Below are positions 31,636 to 40,032 of a DNA stretch of 64,000 nt, one piece after another (positions within the stretch are counted from its first letter, which is position 1; every line of letters starts with the position of its first letter). Source of the DNA: Antarcticibacterium sp. 1MA-6-2 (GTDB taxonomy: Bacteria > Bacteroidota > Bacteroidia > Flavobacteriales > Flavobacteriaceae). The DNA lies in assembly GCF_021535135.1 (NCBI RefSeq), contig NZ_CP091036.1, forward strand, positions 3,472,001 to 3,536,000, read 5' to 3'. The notes below the pieces were generated by a model. The model worked only from the letters and a program-made list of their open reading frames with translations, was not told the DNA's origin and did not search any database. The position numbers and the translations under genes are program-made.

Positions 31636-32592
31636 TTGAAAGAAGTATTTTTAGTAATGGACATGGGCGGCACCCAAATAAAGATTGCGCTTATCCATGG
31701 CAACGGTAAAATTATACAGGTTAAAAGTCTCAACTCCCGGGCGGAAATGACGATGGAAAACAGGCTGGAGGCTCTGGTTCCTGATATAAATGAGCTAATT
31801 AGTACAGATTATAATTTAAAAGGAATCGGAATTGCTTTTCCGGGAATAATAGATTTTGACAAAGGACAAATCCTGTCAAAATATGTGAAATACCCGCAGG
31901 CCCATATAACAGATATCCCAGGTTGGGCTAAAAAACACTGGGATGTTCCCTTACTTATTGAAAATGATGCCCGGGCAGCACTGGTTGGAGAATGGCAACA
32001 TGGTTCGGGAAAAAATTGTGATAATCTTGTAATGGTCACCCTGGGAACCGGAATGGGTTCCGCAGTTTTAATAAATGCTGAACTTTTAAGAGGCAAAAAT
32101 TACCTCGCCGGAAATTTGGGAGGACATATGTCAATAGATTTTGAGGGAGATTTTTGTAACTGCGGGAATAAGGGTTGTGTTGAGACTGCCGGATCCACCT
32201 GGGCACTAAAGAGAAATTTAGAAAAGATACCAAACTATAAGAGCAGCAGCCTTGCACAGGGAGAGACTTTAAACTTTTTAGAAGTTTTTACCAAAGCTTC
32301 CCAGGGAGATGAAGTAGCAGAGAAACTTAAGTTAAAAAGCCTGGAGGCCTGGGCTGCAGCAATAATAAACCTTTTACACGCATTTGATCCCGAAAAGCTG
32401 ATCCTTGGAGGTGGAGTTATGCAGAGTAAAGAAGAAATAATTCCATTTCTTGAGAAGAGAGTGGGGGAACGTTCCTGGCTTTCAGAAGCAGGAGTCGAGA
32501 TTGTGGCTGCAGAGCAATCTAAATATGCCGGACTTCTTTGGGTTGTGTTACTTGCTCGGGAAACATATAGTTTAAATGGAGATTTTGAGTGA
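31636..32592 (+). CDS. ROK-family sugar kinase
   Basis: Cytoplasmic ROK kinase of 318 residues. The start is TTG at 31636, which puts the phosphate loop DMGGTQIKIAL at residue 9. The ROK zinc site CNCGNKGC is near residue 174, with the acidic VETAGS after it. TLGTGMGSAVLI and LILGGGVMQ complete the ATP and sugar site. Family members phosphorylate glucose, mannose, fructose or N-acetyl sugars. With a sugar porter before it and a ManA-type isomerase after it, a hexokinase or mannokinase role is likely. Confidence 0.88.
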   Translation: MKEVFLVMDMGGTQIKIALIHGNGKIIQVKSLNSRAEMTMENRLEALVPDINELISTDYNLKGIGIAFPGIIDFDKGQILSKYVKYPQAHITDIPGWAKKHWDVPLLIENDARAALVGEWQHGSGKNCDNLVMVTLGTGMGSAVLINAELLRGKNYLAGNLGGHMSIDFEGDFCNCGNKGCVETAGSTWALKRNLEKIPNYKSSSLAQGETLNFLEVFTKASQGDEVAEKLKLKSLEAWAAAIINLLHAFDPEKLILGGGVMQSKEEIIPFLEKRVGERSWLSEAGVEIVAAEQSKYAGLLWVVLLARETYSLNGDFE

Positions 32593-32649
32593 ATAGGTAA
32601 AGACTAAACTGCAGAAAATATGAAAGGACGTCTAAAAAGTTGCAAGCTG

Positions 32650-32675
32650 GGACTAACCTGTTACAGGGTTAGTCC
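32650..32675 (+). other. RNA hairpin between the kinase and isomerase genes
   Basis: GGACTAACC at 32650-32658 pairs with GGTTAGTCC at 32667-32675 around an 8-base loop. No T tract follows (AATTACC), so it is unlikely to be a classic terminator. It may set relative expression or mRNA stability in the 203-base gap before the isomerase gene. Confidence 0.4.
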
Positions 32676-32795
32676 AATTACCAAGAATAAAGAAGCAACT
32701 TAAGAATTCTTCAAAAACAGTTCAATAGATACCAGAACTGGAATCAGGAAAGAAAAAAAATTGAGCCGGAAAGGCCCTGGAAAAATAAAAATAGC

Positions 32796-34547
32796 ATGAA
32801 ATCTAATTACAATAAGACCCCGAAGATTAAGATTAGTGAGAACAATAATGATTTAAAAATAGGTTGGGAAAATATACTGACACATCTAAATGAGAAACTC
32901 CGTGCCATCTCCGGATCAAATGGTGTAAAACTCGCCATAGATACTTACCAGGGAGTGGATGATACAGAAATTTTGTTGGCCTTAAAGCAAATGTCTCCTG
33001 ATAAGCTTTATGAAACCAAAAAAGTATTTAAGGAGGAGAAGCTTATAGCAGAAATGGTTTTTCCTTTCGTTACAGATGATCGGATTTTTGGATATATGTC
33101 CAATCTGGAAATGAATGATTTTTTCGATCAGCCCAAACTTAAAGAACTGAAGGAGCAGATTGAGAAGGACAGCGGTTCTCTTAAAATTATTTATGGCCCT
33201 GGAGCAAGTTTATTGGTTGAGGCCGATGTTACCGTGTATATTGATATGGCACGTTGGGAAATTCAGCAACGAATGAGAAAGGATGAGATAAGTAATTTAG
33301 GAGTGTCCAACGAGACGGTAGATATCGCCCGTAGATATAAACAATCCTTCTTTGTAGACTGGAGAGTTATGGACCGTCATAAAATGAAGATTTTTGATAA
33401 GGTCGATTTCTTTGTAGATGCTAATAAAAAAGGGGAGCCTAAAATGATAGAGCAGTCGGTTCTTAACGCTGCTTTGAAAAAAGCTACTCAGCAGCCATTT
33501 CGGGTAGTTCCGTTTTTTGATCCGGGACCCTGGGGAGGACAGTGGATGAAGGAGGTTATGGATCTGGACCGGACTGAGATAAATTTTGCATGGAGTTTTG
33601 ATTGCGTGCCAGAAGAAAACAGTTTGCTCCTGGGATTTGGAGATCAAACTTTTGAAACTCCTGCAATAAACCTGGTGCTGAGGGAAGCTCCTCAATTGCT
33701 GGGAGACCATGTGTATGATAAATTTGGAGCTGAATTTCCAATAAGATTTGACTTTCTTGACACTATGAAGGGTGGAAATTTAAGTTTGCAGGTACACCCC
33801 GACAAGGATTATATTAAAGAGCAGTTTGGGATGAGTTACACCCAGGACGAGAGTTATTATATGATGGAGGCAGGTAATGACGCCGTCGTATACCTGGGGC
33901 TTAAAAATGATGTGGATCCCGATGAAATGATCAGAGAATTAAAAGTAGCCCAGGAAACGGGGGGTGATTTTGATGCTGATAAGCATGTAGGAAAATACGA
34001 AATTAAAAAGCACGACCACATCTTAATTCCATCCGGAACGGTGCATTGCTCAGGAAAGGACAGCGTTGTCCTCGAAATTAGCGCTACTCCTTATATATTT
34101 ACATTTAAACTGTGGGATTGGGGCAGACTTGGGCTGGACAACCTTCCAAGGCCAATAAATATAGAACACGGTGAAAAGGTGATCGACTGGTCCCGAAGAG
34201 AGGAGTTCAGCCAGAAAGAATTGATCAACAAGATAGAAATAGTAGATGAAGGAGATGGTTGGGTAGAAGAAAGAACAGGGCTCTATCCTACTGTGTTCAT
34301 TGAAACCAGGAGACACTGGTTTACGGGAACAGTACCCCATAAAAACGAAGATGGAGTAAATATACTGAACCTTGTGGAAGGAGAGGAAGCAATTGTGGAA
34401 AGCCCCACAGGTGCTTTTGAACCCTTTGTGGTACATTATGCTGAAACTTTTATAGTTCCCGCCTCGGTAACTGAATATACTATCAGGCCATTTGGAGAAT
34501 CGGAAGGAAAAAAGCTCGCCACTGTTAAAGCTTTTGTAAGAAAATAG
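32796..34547 (+). CDS. manA: Class I mannose-6-phosphate isomerase, long form
   Basis: Zinc-dependent mannose-6-phosphate isomerase of 583 residues, nearly twice the length of the short bacterial ManA. The cupin part begins at about residue 230; its zinc ligands appear in LSLQVHPDKDYIKEQFG and in GTVHCSGKDSVVLEIS. The N-terminal 200 residues (AIDTYQGVDDTEILLALK; IIYGPGASLLVEADVTVYID) resemble the uridine-kinase-like region found fused to such isomerases, but I see no P-loop, so it is probably non-catalytic or binds sugar phosphate. It converts mannose-6-phosphate to fructose-6-phosphate for glycolysis, completing the pathway from GH92 through porter and kinase. Confidence 0.85.
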   Translation: MKSNYNKTPKIKISENNNDLKIGWENILTHLNEKLRAISGSNGVKLAIDTYQGVDDTEILLALKQMSPDKLYETKKVFKEEKLIAEMVFPFVTDDRIFGYMSNLEMNDFFDQPKLKELKEQIEKDSGSLKIIYGPGASLLVEADVTVYIDMARWEIQQRMRKDEISNLGVSNETVDIARRYKQSFFVDWRVMDRHKMKIFDKVDFFVDANKKGEPKMIEQSVLNAALKKATQQPFRVVPFFDPGPWGGQWMKEVMDLDRTEINFAWSFDCVPEENSLLLGFGDQTFETPAINLVLREAPQLLGDHVYDKFGAEFPIRFDFLDTMKGGNLSLQVHPDKDYIKEQFGMSYTQDESYYMMEAGNDAVVYLGLKNDVDPDEMIRELKVAQETGGDFDADKHVGKYEIKKHDHILIPSGTVHCSGKDSVVLEISATPYIFTFKLWDWGRLGLDNLPRPINIEHGEKVIDWSRREEFSQKELINKIEIVDEGDGWVEERTGLYPTVFIETRRHWFTGTVPHKNEDGVNILNLVEGEEAIVESPTGAFEPFVVHYAETFIVPASVTEYTIRPFGESEGKKLATVKAFVRK

Positions 34548-34619
34548 AAAATTTTTTGAAAGAGTATGTAACTATTCCTGACCGGATAAGCTAATTTTAA
34601 AATTTTAGGAAATATTGAT

Positions 34620-36630
34620 ATGAAACAACTTCTGTTCCTACAAAAGCAAATTCCTTCCTTACGGGGGGGAATTTGCTTTTTATTTTTTATGCTGGTTTTG
34701 ATACCTCTCCACGCCCAGGAAAAACAAGACCTGCAATTTGGAAATTTGTTTCAGGACCACATGGTGCTGCAACGGACCAAACCTATAAATATTTGGGGTT
34801 CTGCCTTACCGGGAAGAAAGGTAAGAGTAAGCATGAACGGCAATGATGTTTCGGCTAAAACAAATTCCCAGGGGCAGTGGCAAGTGGCGCTGCCTCCGCT
34901 GAAAGAAAAAGGGCCTTATACCATTTCAGTTGTGTCGGGTACTGATAGAAGGGACCTTAAAGATGTATTGGTGGGAGATGTATGGATCGCTTCCGGGCAA
35001 TCTAACATGGAATGGCTTAGTGAAAAACACCAATTTTAAAGAAATGGACAGCAGCTGGATCAAAGAGGCTGAAATTCGACTGTTAAAAATATTACCTGAG
35101 ACAGATTACCAACCACAAAAAGAAAGTAGAAATTTGGGTTGGCAAACATTAAGTGATGAAAATATAGCCAACTTTTCTGCCGTGGCTTATCATTTTGGAA
35201 AATCTATCTATAAAGAAACAGGTGTGCCATTGGGAATAATTTCAGCAAACTTAGGAGCTACAACTATAGAGACCTGGATGAGTAATGAAGCACTGTCTAA
35301 ATTTCCGCAGTTTCAAACGAAAGACAGAAAAAGTTTTAAGGAGCTGAGAGAACAATTTAAAGAAGGTACTGCAAATTGGTCTGAGGATCAATATTATGAA
35401 GGTGAGGGATTACAACAGCAATGGTATAAGGGATCAAATCAACCTGCTTCTGGTTGGAAGCCTATAGAAGTTGCGGGAAATACCTGGGAGAATGTTGAAG
35501 ATCTTAAAGATTATGATGGTGCGGTGTGGTTTCGAAAATCTTTTGATCTGCCAGATAATTTCACAGGGGATTCTTTAACTCTTCAACTTTCACAAATTGA
35601 TGATCATGATATAACATGGGTCAATAATATAAAGGTGGGGGAGACCTTTGGGCGGCATAATCACAGAAATTATAAGGTAGCCGTATCAAACCTTAAGAAA
35701 AACAAGAATCTTTTAGTAGTTCGCGTGTTTGATGCAGGCGGTATTGGAGGATTTACAACAAACGCCTTTTGGGGAAATGAAATTCTCTGGGGAACCTGGG
35801 AATACTATAGAGGTAAGGCCGTGGAGGCAACAGAATTTACAAGTCCTGAACTGGCCAATGTCTCTCCCTTTTCTTCTCCTGCTGTTCTTTTTAACGGTAC
35901 AATAGCACCTCTGTTGGAATTGGGAATAAAGGGAGTCATTTGGTATCAGGGTGAATCTAACGAGCTAAGGGCCTATGAATACCGAAGCCTTTTCCCGGCA
36001 TTGATAAAGGACTGGAGGAAGCAATTTGACCAGGGCCCATTTCCGTTCCTGTTCGTACAACTCGCTAACTACCGGGAGGAGACCCAGGAACCGAATGAAT
36101 CATTGTGGGCAGAGCTACGGGAAGCTCAGGAGTTGGCTCTCAAAGAAGAAAATACCGGAATGGCCGTAGCCATAGATTTAGGTGAAGCAAATGACATTCA
36201 TCCTAAAAACAAGGAAGATGTAGGAAAGCGCCTGGGGAGACTGGCCCTTAAACTCGCATATGACAAGGATATACTTGCAGAAGGTCCCAGATTTGATGGG
36301 ATGGAAATAAAAGGAGATCAGGCAGTAATTAGTTTTATTAATACGGGAAAAGGACTAGTTGCGAAAGATAAATACGGCTATATAAGAGGTTTTCAAATTG
36401 CGGGGAGCGATAAAAAATTTTATTGGGCACAGGCAAGTTTAGTAAATGATACCATTGTGGTTCGGTCTCACCAGGTTAAATCCCCTGTGGCTGTACGATA
36501 TGCCTGGAGTGATAATCCCGGGGAACTGGACCTTTATAATTCCGAAGGTTTACCGCTGGTTCCTTTCCGGACTGATAACTGGAAATTATCAACTGAAGGG
36601 GAGATTTTTCAGGATGGTCCCAGGTTCTAA
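34620..36630 (+). CDS. Sialate/acetyl-xylan O-acetylesterase, frame interrupted
   Basis: Exported carbohydrate O-acetylesterase of the SGNH fold (SASA family), 669 residues after repair. The start ATG 34620 gives a signal peptide ending LHAQ; a later ATG at 34689 would leave too short a signal. Catalytic blocks: IASGQSNMEW with the nucleophile Ser, GVIWYQGESNE, and NDIHPKN with Asp-His. Between blocks (about residues 270-380) is a GH2-like jelly-roll insert (VWFRKSFDLPDNF). The frame shifts +1 at 35016-35020 (gCTTAGt); GCCGGT gives SNMEWPVKNTNF, the conserved proline. Removing one base gives 670 codons. It likely deacetylates xylan or related glycans. Confidence 0.88.
34643..34679 (+). terminator. 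Terminator-like hairpin inside the 5' end of the esterase gene
   Basis: AAAGCAAATTCC at 34643-34654 and GGAATTTGCTTT at 34668-34679 form a perfect 12-base stem with a 13-base loop, followed by TTATTTTTT. By sequence it is a good intrinsic terminator for the upstream isomerase operon. It falls within the first 20 codons of the acetylesterase, so transcription of that gene must pass or be initiated through it. It may act as an attenuator. Confidence 0.55.
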
Positions 36631-36677
36631 TTCAAAAAAGATAAATAGTAATACCTTTGTTAATTTTGTAAGCTCTA

Positions 36678-37445
36678 ATGAATTCACCTGTAATGCCCAG
36701 TAAAAAACAGAAAGAGGTTCAGTTTAGACTGGACCACAATAGCGGTCTCCCCCTGCACTACCAGGTAGAGCAGTTGCTACGGAAGATAATTCAGGAGCCG
36801 GAATACCAGGAGGGGAAGTTGCTGCCCAAGGAGGTAGACCTGGCAAAAATGCTGGGGATTTCTCGCAACACAGTTCGCCAGGCAACCAATAGACTAGAAC
36901 ACGAAAATCTTCTATTGAGGAAAAAGGGAGTGGGAACTCGTGCAGTCAGGGAAACATTGGGTACCAAGCTTAATAACTGGGCGAGCTTTAGTGAAGAAAT
37001 GCATAGTAAAGGTGTGCAGTTTATAAATTACGGCATAGATGTTTCCTGGACAAAGGCTTCTAAATCGGTCGCTGATAATTTACAGATTGAAGAAAATAAG
37101 GAGGTACTGAAGTTAGAACGACTTAGAGGGCTTGAAAACGGACCTTTTGTAAGATTTATATCATTTTTCCATCCCCGCATTGGACTTACCGGAAAAGAGG
37201 ATTTCTCCAGACACCTGTACGATATCCTTGAATATGATTATGCTACGGTTCCAACGGTTTCCAAAGAACGTATTAACGCTATTACAGCCAATAAGGACCA
37301 GGCCAAATTCCTGAAGGTAGAGGTAGGTAGTCCACTGTTATTAAGGAAACGGCTGGTTTGCGATCCCGGGGACCGACCTATTGAATACAACATAGGATAT
37401 TACCGTGCTGATAGTTTTACTTATGAAATAGATATCAGGAGGTAA
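36678..37445 (+). CDS. GntR/HutC-family transcriptional repressor
   Basis: A 255-residue GntR-family regulator. The N-terminal winged helix is at about residues 20-90 (LPLHYQVEQLLRKII, KMLGISRNTVRQATNRLEHENLL, KKGVGTRAV). A UTRA effector-binding domain fills the rest (ENGPFVRFISFFHP, DRPIEYNIGYYRADSF). HutC-type members usually bind a sugar phosphate or similar metabolite and repress neighbouring catabolic genes. It closes the run of porter, kinase, isomerase and acetylesterase genes, so that locus is the most likely target. An ATG five codons downstream (36693) is an equally good start. Confidence 0.85.
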   Translation: MNSPVMPSKKQKEVQFRLDHNSGLPLHYQVEQLLRKIIQEPEYQEGKLLPKEVDLAKMLGISRNTVRQATNRLEHENLLLRKKGVGTRAVRETLGTKLNNWASFSEEMHSKGVQFINYGIDVSWTKASKSVADNLQIEENKEVLKLERLRGLENGPFVRFISFFHPRIGLTGKEDFSRHLYDILEYDYATVPTVSKERINAITANKDQAKFLKVEVGSPLLLRKRLVCDPGDRPIEYNIGYYRADSFTYEIDIRR

Positions 37446-37572
37446 GCAGGAAGATTATTATACCTGTGTTTTCCGTGTGGAAAATTCCCTTTTAAGAATG
37501 TTCTTTAGGGATCCTGCATATTATTAGTTCACCAAAATCTAATCTTCAAAAGTGCCCCGGTATTACTCTTAC

Positions 37573-37767
37573 TTAAAGATTATCTGCAGCCAGGATCAGG
37601 AACAAATAATCGGTAGTTCCACCACCCAAAACGTATTCTGTTTGCTGCCAGTGGAATGGCCATTCCAGTAATTCGGGAAAAGCGGATCTTACTAATGCAG
37701 ATATTTTTGTACTGTATATGTGACTATTTACCAGATCCTCTCTTATAATCAAAAAATAATTGCACAA
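37573..37767 (-). CDS. Unassigned 64-residue frame, possible gene fragment
   Basis: I do not recognise this protein. The frame has coding-like composition, rich in aromatic and aliphatic residues (LLEWPFHWQQTEYVLGGG, TDYLFLILAADNL), and no signal peptide. It has no visible partner, and no start signal is clear. It may be the C-terminal remnant of an older gene or chance. Its only support is composition and the lack of any competing gene on either strand. Confidence 0.2.
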   Translation of the reverse strand: MCNYFLIIREDLVNSHIYSTKISALVRSAFPELLEWPFHWQQTEYVLGGGTTDYLFLILAADNL

Positions 37768-37769
37768 TT

Positions 37770-37865
37770 ATGAGAAAAAGGATAAACCTCAGTGTTTTTT
37801 TACTATTTTTAAGTGTTATTATTACATTTTACTTTTATGGTTATGTGGTTATAGACGGGATTTAA
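37770..37865 (+). CDS. Possible 31-residue membrane peptide
   Basis: ATG 37770 opens a 31-codon frame with a basic start (MRKRINLS) and one hydrophobic segment of about 18 residues, then a tyrosine-rich end. It could be a small single-span membrane protein upstream of the esterase gene, or a chance frame. I see no ribosome-binding site and no similarity I can name. Confidence 0.2.
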   Translation: MRKRINLSVFLLFLSVIITFYFYGYVVIDGI

Positions 37866-37902
37866 AGCTGGAGAGGAAATAGGGATCAAATAAAACAAAA
37901 TT

Positions 37903-39066
37903 GTGAAGTATCGATTATTACAAATCTTATTTATTTTTTGCGTCTCGATTGGTATGTCGCAAACGGAACAGGAAAAGATCGTAGAAGATTTTCAATCTTC
38001 CCCGCTGAATCAACCAGGTAAGGAATTTCCCAAGGTGAATTCTGAAGGGAGGCTAAGGGTCCAAATTGAAGCACCTGAAGCTAACAAAGTACAGCTGGAT
38101 ATTGGCGGCGTAAAATACGATCTTGAGAAGAATGAAAAAGGGATATGGGAAGGGGAATCTGCTCCTCAGGACGAAGGATTTCATTATTATCAACTTAATA
38201 TAGATGGTGCTTCAGTCCCAGATCCGGGTTCTAAATATTTCTATGGTGCTTACCGTTGGGGTAGCGGAATAGAGATTCCTGCCAGCGATAAAGAATTTTA
38301 CGCTCTAAAAGATGTCCCTCACGGAACAGTCTCTGAAAATCTATATTTTTCAGAAATAACAAAACAATGGAGACGCAATTTTGTTTACACTCCACCTGGT
38401 TATTTCGAAGATACTGAAAAGAGATATCCCGTTCTTTACCTTCAGCACGGAAGTTATGAGGATGAAACAGGATCGGCTTCCCAGGGACACACCAATTTAA
38501 TTCTGGACAACCTTATTGCTTCAGGTAAGGCGAAACCTATGATCATTGTAATGGACAATGGGTATGCCTACAGTCCGGAGGACCTTAAGGAAGCAGGGGG
38601 AAATCGTCCTCCTTCATCTTTTGAAAAAGTTTTAATAGAAGAAGTCATTCCCCATATTGACAAGAAATTCCGAACTATTCCAAACAGGGAGAATAGGGCC
38701 ATTGCGGGACTATCCATGGGAGCCAGCCAAACAATGGCTATTATTATGAACAACCTGGATTACTTTTCCTACTATGGTGGATTTAGCGGTACTGCTAATT
38801 TTCCCGGAGATAAAGAGCTGGATGCAGAGACTTTTTTAAATGGAGCCTTCAGCGATGCAAAAGAAGTAGAATCGAAACTAAAAGTGCTTTTTCTGGGATT
38901 GGGAACTAAAGAGGCTGAGGTGTTTTTTAAAACTGTTAATGCCTTCCGGGATATGTTGGAAAATAAGGGGATTGACTACACATTTTATTCTTCCCCTGAT
39001 ACTTCTCACGAATGGTTGACCTGGAGAAGGTCTTTACATCAATATGCTCAATTATTATTTAAATGA
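37903..39066 (+). CDS. CE1-like esterase with N-terminal E-set domain
   Basis: Exported esterase of 387 residues, starting at GTG 37903 and carrying a signal peptide ending GMSQ. Residues 45-120 form an Ig-like E-set domain like that of CBM48 (GRLRVQIEAPEANKVQLDIG). The alpha/beta-hydrolase follows: YPVLYLQHGSYEDETG, nucleophile elbow AGLSMGASQ with Ser, and the catalytic His in SPDTSHEWLTWR. This arrangement is shared by feruloyl and acetyl-xylan esterases of family CE1 in Bacteroidota. It likely removes ester side groups from xylan, consistent with the GH43 gene just downstream. Confidence 0.88.
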   Translation: MKYRLLQILFIFCVSIGMSQTEQEKIVEDFQSSPLNQPGKEFPKVNSEGRLRVQIEAPEANKVQLDIGGVKYDLEKNEKGIWEGESAPQDEGFHYYQLNIDGASVPDPGSKYFYGAYRWGSGIEIPASDKEFYALKDVPHGTVSENLYFSEITKQWRRNFVYTPPGYFEDTEKRYPVLYLQHGSYEDETGSASQGHTNLILDNLIASGKAKPMIIVMDNGYAYSPEDLKEAGGNRPPSSFEKVLIEEVIPHIDKKFRTIPNRENRAIAGLSMGASQTMAIIMNNLDYFSYYGGFSGTANFPGDKELDAETFLNGAFSDAKEVESKLKVLFLGLGTKEAEVFFKTVNAFRDMLENKGIDYTFYSSPDTSHEWLTWRRSLHQYAQLLFK

Positions 39067-39231
39067 TAGTGTAGTTTTCTGGATAATTTTCAGATGCTCT
39101 TTAAACAGGTTAAAAATATTCCTATCTTGGCTTATAGTAATAATGACAACAAGTTGTTGTGGTTAAATTATTTTAGCAGATTTTATATCATAGTTACTCG
39201 CTTTATAAAGAACTGAAAATTCAGAAAGAGA

Positions 39232-40012
39232 ATGAAAAAAGGATTTTTAATAGATATGGATGGAGTTATTTATGGAAATGATACCCTCATTCCGGGAGCT
39301 GATTCTTTTATAGCTGAACTTCAAAAGAGAAGAATCCCGTTTCTTTTCATGACTAATAATAGCCAAAGAACACCTCTTGATACCGTGAATAAAGTCGCCC
39401 GAATGGGAATTAAGATTAAAGAAGAAAATGTTTATACCAGTGCAATGGCGACGGCTTCCTTTCTTTCATTCATGCAGCCAAAGGGTAGTGCCTATGTATT
39501 GGGAGAAGGAGGGCTTATTACCAGCCTTACCCAACAGGGATATCAACTCGTGAATCAGAACCCCGACTTCGTTGTGGTGGGGGAGGGTCGCAATTTTACT
39601 TTGGAAATGGTAAATAATGCCGTGGATATGATCCTTGGAGGGGCACGTTTTATTGCCACCAATCTTGATCCTTCTCCTAAGAAAACAGGTTGGACAAATT
39701 TAGGTATTAAAGCTATTGTGGCTATGATAGAGGAAGCAACAGGCAAAATAGCATTTTCAGTGGGAAAACCCAGTCCTGTCATGATGAGGTCGGCAAGAAA
39801 ATATTTAGGATTGGAAGCCCGGGAAACTATAATAATAGGTGATACTATGGATACAGATATATTGGGAGGAATTCAGTTAGGATATACCACGATCCTCACT
39901 CTCACTAAGTGTATCTCAAAGAGAGAACTTAAACAACTATGCTTTTAAACCCGACGTAACTGTAAATTCAGTTTCAGATATTAACCTGGAAGAAGTGCTG
40001 GCAATTCATTAA
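39232..40012 (+). CDS. HAD-IIA sugar-phosphatase (NagD-like), frame interrupted
   Basis: Haloacid-dehalogenase phosphatase of subfamily IIA, 259 residues after repair. Motif I is LIDMDGVIYGND, motif II is FMTNNSQRTP, the Lys of motif III is in GKPSPVMMRSA, and motif IV is IIGDTMDTDILGG. The frame shifts +1 at 39905-39909 (aCTAAGt); ACCGGT gives LTLTGVSQREN, the conserved LTG of the family. The real protein then continues about 20 residues to EEVLAIH and ends at 40012 rather than 39948. Corrected length is exactly 260 codons. NagD-type enzymes dephosphorylate nucleotide or sugar phosphates; the substrate here is unknown. Confidence 0.9.
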
Positions 40013-40032
40013 AAATTTCAAAATCTTATATT

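Larger units (their letters stand above)
37446..37902. other. Intergenic region with doubtful short frames
   Basis: A 457-base gap between the GntR gene and the esterase. It contains two doubtful short reading frames, listed separately. No promoter box of the TAnnTTTG type or clear terminator stands out. The region might be the remnant of a lost gene. Confidence 0.3.
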
